The position numbers were made by a program, and so were the translations under genes. Positions 25,617 through 38,499 of a stretch of 64,000 nt of DNA are shown here, piece after piece; the first letter of the stretch is position 1; every line of letters begins with the position of its first letter. The DNA is from Polydactylus sextarius (taxonomy: Eukaryota; Chordata; Actinopteri; Polynemidae). The notes under the pieces are model-generated. The model ran no database searches and was not told the origin of the DNA. It saw only the letters and a list, made by a program, of their open reading frames with translations. The stretch is from NCBI GenBank assembly GCA_016801845.1, contig CM028909.1, positions 21,074,813 through 21,138,812 of the forward strand, written 5' to 3'.

Positions 25617-28600
25617 TGGATGTGCGTGTGTGTGTGTGCGTGTGTACATGCTGGATGGTCTGTATGTAGTGGAAAGCCACATCACACATCCTCTGCAAAG
25701 AGCCATTTAGGGCTAATGGTGCCTACACCCACTCAGCATTTGCTTAAAAGCAGCTGAAAAATGTGGGAAAGGCCCCTCATTTGTAAAACAGAGTTGCAAC
25801 TTACAAAAGGTTGAACCACTTTGCTCCCACACACCAGAAAGTACAGGCATACAGGCGTATTCAATACAATCTAATACACTGCATGACCCTTTCAAGATCA
25901 TCTCACCCACACCTAGACACCTGAGCGAGACAGGTAAGGGTAAGACTTCCGTCAAAGCCTGCCTGCTGATAGTTAGGAATTGCCAATTAACGTTGGTGTC
26001 AAAGTGTCAATCTGGACTGATTTCCACTGAGTCACCAAGCAATCTGAAACACTTATCACAGAAGAGGCTGCTGAGAGAGGGGGAGAGAGAAGAGCAGAGA
26101 GAGAGAGAGAATGAGAGCAGGGGGAGGTTGAAGAGGGAGAGATCAGATACAATTACTCTACATGCTTTGTCAAAGGTATTGCTGCATAATTCACGCAGGC
26201 TGGATGGCAAATGCTAGAATGGCCGAAGAAAAGAGGTAGAATATTCTGCTTCGCTGATGGAGGATAAATTTGTCTCATGTGTCTGCACTGTAGATCTTTC
26301 TGTTACAACAGACAAATGAAAATGATTGCTGTTTTTGGGTGTGTGTAATATGGCATCATTATTAAGGCAACTTCAGTCAGACATGACGCTGGCGACAGGT
26401 TTTTTCTCATCAGGCAAAAGTTTTTCTTAATTTTAAGCAAATGAAAAGGCTATGAACACAATAAACCTTCATCTTGTCTGTTTGCTACAACATTTAACCC
26501 TCCATCTTTCCTGACATGTAATACATTTGTGTTGTTCATCAAGATAAATGCACTCAAATTAGTTTGTGAAAAGGGTTCCTGTTACAAATTGTCTCGTTAA
26601 CAAAACTGACAAAAGAGCATCTCGGTCAACATTTGCACTTCCTGCTCTTCCTTTAGGCAGATGTGTCAAACCATGAAGAAGGAGATGAGCAGCAGAGAAA
26701 CAGAAAGTGAAACAGCATCTGCTCAGTCTGGCCCCTTCATCTCCTCTTGGCTGAGTTTTCTGTAAATCAGGGAGAAGGGTTTTGACTCGGCACGCCTGTC
26801 ACCAGGCATCAGCATTTAAGTCCAGATTTAACGCAGGAGAAAAGGAGATTCATTTTTACCCACTTTATTGAGAGTCAATACAGAGAGTAATAGCAAATTT
26901 ATTGGATTTCCATGGTAACCGTTGGGAAGAGTAGTTTCTTTCTGTATCTGTGTGTCTCTGTGTTGGAGAGGCTGTGTTGAACGCCTCTATGGGTCCACCA
27001 CAGGTCACAATACTGCATCACAACATTAACTGAGCTCACAGCTTTAAAAATAGATCCCAGAGACACTTAACATACATTTTACATGTGCTCGCTTTGCTCG
27101 ACAGTGAATGTAGACTTACTTATTTACACCATTCATTTAACCCTTCACTCCCTGCACAAACTTCAAGCTGTGTTGTGAATTGTTGCCAGATGGATCTGCT
27201 TGTTTTAAATACCTGCTGGATCTTAAGGTGGGTGTCACCTTTTATTCTTAACATTCGCTAATTGTGTCCGTTTCATGGAGCCACATAAGCTATCTGTAAG
27301 GCTTCGCTACATCTGTAAGGCTTCACTGCATCCTTCAGAAACACTGTAACTTTTAACCCTGCGATTCTCAGACCAGGTTCTTGGTAGTGGCTTAACTGAT
27401 GGCACATTAAATCAAGTCATATCCGTAATGGAGCTGACAGCTCCATCTGTGTAAAGCAGAGGAGGGGGCTGCAGTTACTGGCAGCACAATCACCAGGAAC
27501 AATCAGTGAGCATCTGGAGGCGCCACAGCTATGACCCCCCCCACAACCTGCTCCCAACTCCACCTACTCCTCTGACACCTCTTGTATCATGTCCAGGTTG
27601 TTGTGAGAGCAACATCAACAGAAGTTATCCACTAACAGCCACACTGGTGGCACATCGCGCATTAAATTTATAGGTATAGGTATTTACAACTTACAATAAC
27701 AGCCACACAAGGCTGCAAGTCATTAAACTTTAATTGAGACATAAGTGTGGGCAGCTGACACTGATGAACACAAAACTGTGTGAGAAAAAAAAGCAGGTAA
27801 ATGGTGTTTGATTATGCGCAAAATGTTGGATTTTTCCACAATAACCGAGAGGGTTGTTCCTTTTGTTGTCCTGCACTATCATTAGCAGCAGTGAGTGGGA
27901 GTTAAGACACAAAGCTGACAGTGAACAGGGAGGACACAGTCAAGCTTTGGCGAGCTGTCATGTAATTTCTGTGTGTCACTACATCGCTGGTTTCCAACCA
28001 AATCAAAGTGGTTGGCAAAATGTCACAGTGCAAGATGAGAATAACTAAACAGTCAAGTTTTAGTTTACATCCATGTCTGTCCAGATTTATACACTACACG
28101 CTGTGAAGGCTTAGCAAACATTTAATGGGTATTTAGTGTATTTTTTATCTAAATGGTAACATTAACCTCATCACCATTCTGTCGCTAGAAATGATTGACT
28201 GAGTCGACCATTTCTAGTGATAAACATCTTCATTCAGCAGCACTGAAGATCTGTACAATCACCACATTTTCAGTATGGGTACTTGTGATTTAGTGTCTGA
28301 AATACAGACACAGTCTGTCCTTTTGAGTTGTAGAGTGGTGAGTGGTTAATAATAATAATGGAACAGAATAATGGAATAATGGCTGGAGAAGTGTTTTTAC
28401 AGAACATTACGATGTCACAGTGAAATTAATCTTTGACCTTCTGGAAATAAAATGTCATCACTTCACCATTTATTCTGTTAGACACTTTTGTGAAATTTTG
28501 TCATAATTAGAATATGAATTCTTGTTTTATAAAACAAGAAGCTAGTTTTTTGTGTGTTTTTTGACCTCTGAACACCAAAGTCTGATGACCTTCGAGTCCA

Positions 28601-31600
28601 TGTGAATGTTTGTTACAGATGCAGTACAATTCCCACTGACAAGAATGGGACTGATAGATGGACAAAACATAATTCCTCTGACCAACGCTGTCTCTTGCAC
28701 GGAACCATAAGAAAACAAATAAAACAAGACCAGAACCCGACCGACCAAGCCAAAGCCAAGCACAGGGATGCAGTATGAAGTCAGTGGCTCATTTCTGTTA
28801 ACTGACTGTTTGCTGCACACTTTTATTTAATAAGACAATCTTTCATTTCTTTCTATTTCTTTCTATTCTAAATAAATAAATATCCACTGTGACTATATCA
28901 AATTTTCTGCATAACATTAATGTGATTATAACCAAGTATTTAATGTGAAACCGCAGCAAATTTTGTAGTATTTTGCAGTACAGTATTCACTTGTACCAAA
29001 ATACAAATGGTACTGGCTTTACGAACACTGATACAAACAAATACAATCTAAGTAAAAGATTATCTGTCATTTGTGTCACAGAAAGGTGTGTTTTATGTGC
29101 AAAGGTAGAGCAAATCAAAGCAAAACTCTTCTGCTTGTGTTGTATCTGTAACGCTGGTATCACTTGAATAGTAATACTGTGAATTACCATGCAACAAGGA
29201 CATCGGACATAATATGAGGAGACATTTTATTTCAGAAGGCAGGAAACTTTGACAACTTTTCTGGTGTACTGTGAAGCTTGTATTTCTTGCGTGTTTTTTT
29301 TTTGTTTTTTTTTCCCCATATCTCCACGATCAAACAGGCACAACAGGCTGTCAGAGAGACATCATTAGCTGATGTATTAATGACTATATCAGCTCACGGT
29401 CAAGCCAGAACACTGGAGATTCAGGAAGTGTTTGTATTCTACGTCTGTGTGCATATGTGAGAAAGACATTTCCTCCCGCCTCTGCCTCCTTACACAAACA
29501 TACACACACAGACAGCATGAGATGATTATGGTCATGATACACATGTACCATATGGAGCCCAGACAAAGTATACTAATGACCTGCATTTGTGCTGGTTGCC
29601 TACAGTAGTCATGAGTCATGGTGAATTAATTCATGCAGCTCAATTATTGCAGGGATAAGTGCACATAATATAATCTCATAGTTACAGAGAGTTTCATCAG
29701 CAATGTAGATTTTCTTAACTGCAGTGGCTGAAATGAAATTTATAGGTAAATAATAAGTCTCCTTTTCTAAAAGAAAAAAACATTATCACAACACAGATGT
29801 ATAAAGAAACACATAGGTCAAGTTCAGTTCAGACCTCACATTTTAGCCAGTGAATGACTGCTACAGACTCTTTCCTTATAAGTAGATAGAAAACAAGCAG
29901 AAGAACGAAACAAACAGCGAACAAATAAAACATTATTTTAGGCTGCAGTAACTTGTGATTTGCATTTTTCATTATTGTTAGAGTATTAGCAGCAAAATAA
30001 AGCTGCCTATCAACTGAATCCATAGTAAAAACAACAATAGATCTTGGCCAACTGTCAGTTCAACATCAGTGTTTTGAAATTACATTTAATTCTGTGTTGT
30101 GGATCTCAGGGCGTGTTAATTACTCCCTGAGATTTAAGAGCAGATGTACTCTTATTCTCTGATTATCAGGAATAATAAAACAGTGAGGAATTGTTAGTTG
30201 GCTATAGTTGGTCATGAAATTCAGTAAAGCTCAGTGATACTGCAACTGAAAGTGCCCTGTGTAACATGGAGCACTGATCATTTAGCTGTCATGGAGATGC
30301 GTGGATTGCATTGTGATAAAGATAGACAACTCTTACATCATTCATGTGATATCAGTTCAGGCAATATGTACAAAATGCTAAGAATTTATATCTCAACAGA
30401 CTGAAAATTTAGATGTGAACCTCTGTCTAGGCATGAAATATGACATACATAATGCATATATACAATCTTTGCTGCAGTTATGCATTTTTCAGTGTGGCAT
30501 GTCAATAAACCTGTACCTTGTATGCACCAGGCTTCTATTCCAGGAAAGTATCTTTCAGAAAAGTCAAAGTAGCTTCATCACTGACATATTTCTAACAAAT
30601 CTATAGTCCAATCTAGGATGTCCACCAACACAATTAAAATTGAATTTTTCAACTTGCCACTTCTTGTTTAGTGGCTGGATTGTAATGGTAAACTGATCTG
30701 TATGAATGCAAATAATCTTTTAAGACCAAATGAAAGCCTGTTCCAACCTTGAAGAACTACAAATGCTGAGATCTGTGTATTAATGATAAATGTGTCTGTT
30801 ATGTAATGTGTACAAAGTGTACACCGAGTGTATGTGTCACCCTGCCTCAGCTGTGTGCAAAATCACTTCTATTAAATTCCCCCTTCAGGGACAAAAATGT
30901 TTTTGAATTAAAATGAATACATGCTGTAATAAATCATGAGACACAAGCTCAAATGTAGGTAAGTTAAGTTGTAATGTGAGCTCTGATTAGCACCTTACTC
31001 CGATTAAGGTAATCAGTTTAAGGTATTTGCATTAATCAGACTAAGACTGAATGTAATGCACCTATAAACATCTTCAAAGACAAAGGAGAAAAGCAGGAGA
31101 GTTCAGAGCAGGAGACAGAGACAAAGTGAAGCACCTTTCCTTCAGTGATAGTTTCATTTCCTCAGTAGTCCAGTGCTGCCATCAGTGTGGTAATTATATC
31201 TTGCCTTGGGGCCAATTTGAGCCAGACATGGGTTAATGTGTTGTGGCAAAAGGAACGTTTTCTGCAGCAGTTATCTTGAAAAGTGGTTCCATTCATCTGC
31301 CCTGATGGGATACAGTCTGCTTATTGGTACAACAATGTGCATCCATTGGAAAAAATCAGACTTTTTATCTAATCTGACTTTAAATCATAAGATTTCCGTT
31401 AGGAGCAGTGATTGATTTCCTCCCGGATACAATATCAAGCCATCATTTTGACTCGCAGGTGGTCTGGTATTCACCTCCCAATCAAGAGAAAATGAAGAGA
31501 TCACAACAAGGCTGACGAGACAATTACATACTGCCATTTCACATCACATTCAATATGTACATGTCAGTCACCACACTAGATATGTTTATACCACTAATAT

Positions 31601-34600
31601 TAAAACCTGTGTTTATAGTCATGCTGAGTTTCACTTCTTCAGAAGGACATGGTGCTGCTTTTATTTATTAACTGAATACTGTAATTACGGTATTATAAAT
31701 ATTAAGTAGAAGTATTTAATATTAATTCAAATATTAACAGGGATCAGAATCTGAAAACTTCTCCTTGGGAAAATTGAGTTTGTCACAATTATTGCCTCTA
31801 GATAATTATACTACAGAACAGATAAATAATAATATGATGATATAATGATAAAATAGAAAAGCGTATGTGTGTGTGTGTGTGTGTGTGTGTGTCCTGCTGT
31901 ATGTACACACATATACTGCAGGGCACATACACACACATACTGGTGTTTTGGTGTAAAAAACACCAGTGTTAGTGGAAAAAATGAAAGACTTAATACACCT
32001 CAAATGAATTGTCTTGTGAATTTGCCTTGACTTAATAACTGAGCTAAAATAGATATTCAGTCCAGGACTTTTACTGTACATACTTTTTCACATCCCTCTG
32101 CGCTTTAAGGCATTTTCCATGGTAATTGAATGGGAGGTGGCCAAGGACTTTTGATCAACCTTACTTTTGGCTGACTAATTTTATGGCATTTATATTAATG
32201 CACCAAACGGGAAAGCTTTAATTAGCATAATGCTTGTTAAGAAGTTGTTAAACATGACTTATGTTTTATGACTATCTGTATGATCCATTTAAAAAGTCAT
32301 GTTCCTTACAGACTCAATGAAATGGTAAATCGAATATGCTTGATCTGGTAGGTTTTGTGTGTCCACAGTGCAGAGGGACAGTCTATAAAAATCAGACATG
32401 CCCAGATACAGTATTTCATGCATGAGAGACACAAAATAATCAAGGTCATCATCTGTGAGCCAGGTAGTTGCAATAATATAGTTGCAATATTGTATTAATG
32501 AAAAGTAAAACATTCGTCTAGGTGTCATGTGTGAGAATGAAATGGTGGGAATACTTTGTCTTGTAAGATAATCAAAACCAAAACAGGTAGGACAGGAACA
32601 CATTTTTTTTCTATCTTATCTATTCTTAGCAGTTCTTAGCAGCAATAATGGAATGGGCCATGCAATGTGACACATAATGGTGCCAGATGCTTCTTATCAC
32701 CTGCCAGCATAAATGATGAAATGATGATAAAAAATGTGGTCCTACACTAGCCTCCCACATGTTAACACACACACATACTGTGTTTGTAGAAACACACAAA
32801 TAAGCTGCAGGTACCACTGCTGGCAATCAAAGCATGGGTCTTTATCCTGGAGGTGGGTGAGTATGTTGCCCCTACAGGTGTTCCTTTTGTTCCTTTTTAA
32901 TATTGATTTTGTTAAAGAAGACATGAGAAGTGTGCCTGGGGCAAAAAACATGCAACAAACCCTAACCCTTACCTTAAAGCAACAATTTTTTGGCTTACCT
33001 GGTGTGTCCCCATATGGCTTTTGTGGTTTGTCAGTCTCCAAGCTGTTAGGGGTCTTGGTAGTGCTTGGCCTTTTGGGCTCTGGTGTGGTCACTACAGTGA
33101 ACGTCCTTTGGGAGGGCCTGGTTGTAGTACTAGTGGTTGTGGCCAACGTGGTTGTTGAGACCCTGGTGAACAGCGTTACATTCGGGTCCAATTTCTCATC
33201 GCCATCTATGCTATCTGTCCCTGTGGGTCCCCAGTCAATAAATCCGGCCACTGTGGTAGTCCGGCCCTCCTGAGACTTGTCATAGCTGTCCCATTTGAGC
33301 TGCCTCCTGGCTCTAAGTAACAACCTCACTGTGTCTCTGTTCCCGCTGGACAAAGCTGCTGGAGCTTCTGCTATTACAGCCAAAGGATCACTTTTCTCCT
33401 TTAGAGAGTATCTCAACCGGCACTCTTTACACACTGTCTGTCCTTTATGTGCTGGCTTCCGATGCTTTTGACCCTTGATTTTTGACCCTATTCCAGCCCT
33501 GCTTTCTTGGGGTGGAAGGATAGGGTTGAAGAGCCGGTGGGCCAACGGGCTCATTGTTCTCCAGTGAAGCTTGTTGGGCACATCCCAGAGGAGCTGCATG
33601 CGAGGCCGGGAGCGAGGCACTGATTTGGGTGTGAATTTGATCCCCAGACCTTGACTGAGGGGGCTGCACACAGAGAAGTCCAAAGTGAGGTGGGTCATGG
33701 CCAGAAGGATCCACACCCGGTGCCCCACACAGCCTCCTGGCCTCAAAGCAGACGGACTGCAGAGGAAGGAAATGAGAAACACAATTTTAGATTAAAACAC
33801 AATGAAGAACAAACCATACAAATTAGGTTTCAGGTCCCAGCTTCACGTAAATGGGATGTTGTTAAGATCCACATCTATATTCACCTTTTCTTTTGTATTC
33901 TTGGCAAAGTTCTACTCAACAACTTCTTAAACAACCAATTAAGCTTCTGCAATAATTAGCTTTGCAGAGTGCCGCCTTTCAATACCAGTGTGAAGGCCAG
34001 AGACAGAGTAAATGTTGCAAAACATGTGAAACCTTATGGATTTTCACTCTTCAATCTCAGTTGTGAAAAGCAGACAAGACTTAACCTTGATGTTACAGAT
34101 TCATATCAGTCAATGGATGATCACACTGACACACAAGCTCAGGCCAGTTCAGCCAATCATCATATTCTGCGTTATCTCCTGCAGACACAAAGTCATCTGA
34201 TTCCCAAAGGGCAGTCTGATTATGCAGTCCAGTGCCAGCATTAGGGACAGCATAAGTATATCATAGGAAATCCTCACATGTACAGCTATGATGGCAGAGT
34301 GTATGTGCTCCAAAATGTCCTATTGCATTGTATGTATTAGTGTATAAACTGATAGATAGGAGGTGATAGATGGGCTGACTGTTCAGGCTAGGATCCTGAA
34401 GTAGACTGATTTTTTCAGACAACCTTCAGTAGCCCCTGGGACAAAGCTACACATTGATTCCTTAGGGAGAAAGCTCATTATGGGCTATCTTTCATCTCTG
34501 TTGTCCTTGACCAATTTAAGCCCACACACAGGACTCATTTTCGGAAGCATCACTGAGCTGGTGATAGATGGAAATGTGTGAATGGGTTCATCGACTGTCA

Positions 34601-37600
34601 GAGGAAACGCTGAGATAGCTGTTGATCATATAATCACAGAGTTATGTTTTAACAAGTGTCTTAACTGTCATCTAGCTGGGGGGTTAAAGAGGAGCTTGAC
34701 AGGTGGTGGGGGGAACCCAAAGATCTGGTGTAGCAGTGCAGCAGAGAAAAAAATGTTTCAGCTCAGTGCGTATCCTGTGGTATCGGTCCAAGGGGGGAGT
34801 TGGGACACAGAAAGACATAATAATGTGGCCCATCAGCTCACATTATAATAATGCAGTCTCCTGACCCATATTATTATGTATGAAACTGCCAATCAGATTT
34901 ATTTACTTATTAATTGACCCTTCATTTAGCTGTACTGTAGTGACATTTAGAAGGACAAACTGGTGCTCTGTTGGTAACATGGGTATTTCAGAGTTATTAT
35001 AGTCATAACTGATTCTTGTCACATGCAAATCTGCATTAGAGTTCAGGATATGGCACAAAGACACTGCACTATGCCCCTATGAGGTTACAACAAACCATTT
35101 GATGAATTATAATGGCTCTGTTACAGATTCACAATCATTTTTTGGTCATCTCTACTTTAATAGAGATGGCAATTTTAATCAGAAATTCAATCTATTTCTG
35201 GAATGGACCTTGTCATGTACTGCAGTACATCCAACACCAATTTAAAAACCTGTGATTGTGGATTTCATGTATGAATAAGGATAAAGGTAGGGTTGTTTGC
35301 AGAGTTTAGAAAACGCAGCTGGCTGACACTAATGTTAGCTTGTCACTTGGTGGAGTGACAGACTCTACTTCTATAACGTACGATTTGTGGGTTGCGGTTG
35401 AATTTATTCAAACAAATTATATGTTAGTTCTCATTCATTTGAACTTGATTTTTTTTTTGTGACAGCCCTATACTTGATGTAATAACACTATTTTTTTATT
35501 ATTATTTCTTTAATCTTTATGTTACAGCAGACTTTGATGTTGTTGCGAGTAAGTGCAAAATATAATTTAACAAATAATATAAGTTCAGTCAATAGTGAAT
35601 TTTATGCATTACTGTTGTGCGAATTGAAATTTGGGGATAGTCCAGGACATTGTTGTTGTTATTCACTATATTTTTACTACTTACTTACTATATTTTATTT
35701 GAATTGTGAGCAACCTGCAAACCACTAACTGAGAAATTATTTATAATGACATTTTAATTGAGCTGTAAATGGTGACGGATGTGTTCATGAAAGAGCAGTG
35801 ACAAGGTCAGTGTATTATTGACAGTGAAAAAAAAAAATGGGTGATAATTTGTCTTGTAAGTGTTTTGGCCCTGACCTCACACTGAGATCCTGGCACTTCC
35901 CCAATCAGCACACTCAAGGTAACTCAATTTGAGCTGCCCCAGAATAATTTAATGCAACATCCAATAATATCTACGTTTGTTTCTAATCACAAATAATTTG
36001 ATCTTAAGCAGAAATACATTTAGAAAGTGTTTCTTGAAGATGTCTTTTAGGGGCTGTGCTATTAACTTCTGCTCCCCAAAGTCATGTCTATTGTAAGATT
36101 TCAAGAAGATAATACACTAATTCTGTGCCATGAGTGTCAGACAAATGAAGACAAACAATCACACCAGGTGCAGCCTGTTTTTACGATTTGACAAGAACCT
36201 GAATAATGTGTCCAAAAATGTCACAACTGCTGGACAGCACACAGCTGGTTTGCAAATATAAAACTGCCTCTGATGTACCATTTAAACTAAATAACATCAG
36301 TTTTCTAAAAAAATTAACTTCACTTTGCAAACTGTTTTCGACTATTGAATGTGTACTGATCAAGCTTTCCCATTCATCTGTGCACCTTCCATGAATTAAG
36401 CTCTGTTTTTTGTATGAATGCTGTAAAGTGCCTTGCACTTGTGAGAGACTTGCCTTGAGTTTTTTTTTTTTTTTTTTATGTTTTGTTCATTAATGAGAAT
36501 AATTTAGTTTAAATACTGTTTCATATGAATCTTCATAACTTAGATTATTAGACTGTATATACTATGTCTTTTTATAAATTTATGCCCTTATTAGTAAAAT
36601 GTCTAACATTACATTTACTAATCTTGTTTAAATATTCATTGCCAATGTTGCACTAAATATATCTACTAGTGTAGTATGGCATTTACACATTTACACAGGA
36701 TATTAATTGTGTGACAGTGGACCAGACATAAAACACACTCCAACCCAGAGAGGACTAAAGGAATCTTTACTGTCCAAGTGTACCGTGGAAAACTAGTCCC
36801 TGGGCTCAGACTCCAACATGTTTGAGCCTATTAAATCCAAAGACAGATCAGGTAACATATCAACATGTTTAATTATCAGAGGACTAACTGATAGATTATG
36901 TAATGTTTTTAATTGTTTAATTTAAGTAATAATTAACTCATTATGTGATTTAATTACATACTGAAGCACATATTAGACCGTAGACTACAATTACTTGTTA
37001 GCCTGTTTTAAAGAATATAAAAATAGGGAGGGAATATTTTTCACTGTTGTTTTTCTAAAATTAATTTTAAATAATATAGAATAAAAAAAATACTAATAAA
37101 TAATAATAAAAAAGAAATTCACTCTTAGCCACTCTGCACAGTAAAGTGCTCTCTTGCATGTTTGAAGATGACATAAGCATGAACTTGAAATTGACTTAAT
37201 TCTGGAAAGAACCATACCTACCAAAGATATAATGGACTTCGAATAATATTTCCTCAGACTCTTAGGTTTATCATTTAAGAAATGCTCTCTAATACACGTT
37301 GACATTTCACATAATGAAAATATAATTTGGAAGTATACCGCACAGATGGCAGATAAAGTGCAGTATCCACACCATGAACATACCAGATTGCTTTCTGGTG
37401 GGAATGTGTGTCTGGTGTCCTATTTTACAAGCACATGTTCCATCACACCGTCATTACTGACTTCAGAATATAGCTTAGTCCTAACAATATGGTAGGAAAT
37501 CCCTTTAGCCGAGATTGTGACGTCTCCTGATTCTGAGCTCACACTGCCACCAACCTCGCCTTTTTATCATCACAAAGCAATGTGATTGTACATGCAGTCC

Positions 37601-38039
37601 CTGCAGGGCACACAGGCAGATGGATTTTTGCGGGAAAACCACATTAAACTGAAAAACCTAAATGTTAGCAGAGGAGAGCACATTCTTATGCACATGTTTA
37701 TTGGATGACTTGGAAAAGTTAAGGTTGACAGTAAGCTATTTTATATGCATTACACGGGCAGAATTCACTGACCCAGTAGGCTACTTTCAAGTCCTGAATC
37801 TCAGTATGCCAAGCCCAGTCCAGAGCCAGACATACAGGGAGTGAAATTTGTGAAGTTATGGAGCGAACTGTTAATTAGTGTGTCTGTTGGCCTGGAGGAC
37901 TTGGGTTTGAAGGTCAGCTAAAGACATGCTGGAATGATGATTTTAACCAGAAGTTGAGAGGCAGCAGATGAAAGAGGCTGCTTGGGTTTCTGCTCTCAGA
38001 TGCAGTAGACGAACCCGAATCTCACTGTACACACACACA

Positions 38040-38110
<71 letters not shown>

Positions 38111-38458
38111 ACATACACACACTGAGTCTATACCATCAAAATAAACACACACGATTTTAGCTATGTCAGGCTTGTTGGTATCTGCCACTGTTTGCTGTTA
38201 GCTATTGATCCAGTGACCATGATGTCTGCCATATGTTCCTATACACAGGATAGTCAGATGCGTGTATGTGTGTGAGTGAAAATGTGTGTTTGTCTCTGTT
38301 GGCTGTTGTCGTTTATTAGACTCAACCAATGTAGAATTTCAACAGAAATCCAGTAATGTAACAGTATATGTAAGATATGATATTTCAGAGCAATATATTT
38401 GGATTATGCTTCTCGGCCCGAAAAGGAAAATGCACTGGAAGAGGGTTTGCCAAGCTTG

Positions 38459-38499
<41 letters not shown>

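Larger units (their letters stand above)
19994..32998 (-). other. ajap1: ajap1 intron 2 (13 kb)
   Basis: Phase 1 intron with good splice sites at both ends. It holds the (AT)n, (GT)n and poly-T arrays listed separately, two probable dispersed repeats (about 23940-24235 and 25190-25540), and higher-complexity stretches at about 22440-22720 and 26640-26870 without open frames. No nested gene was recognised. Confidence 0.85.

Noticed and set aside
25314..25757. Overlapping frames rich in His-Thr or Cys-Val
   Set aside because: Translations of the (GT)n array and the adjacent dispersed repeat.
32957..32974. Telomere-like 'ccctaaccctt' word
   Set aside because: Only about two imperfect units; too short for an interstitial telomeric array.
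32734..33273. 179-codon plus-strand open frame
   Set aside because: Antisense shadow of ajap1 exon 2; its Val/Leu-rich run mirrors the Thr-rich stalk.
35150..35475. Possible hAT-like element ending in 'gacagcccta'
   Set aside because: Only a vague terminal similarity on one side; no matching inverted end could be defined.
38029..38122. CRISPR-like regular repeat
   Set aside because: A plain dinucleotide microsatellite with no spacers, in a vertebrate genome.
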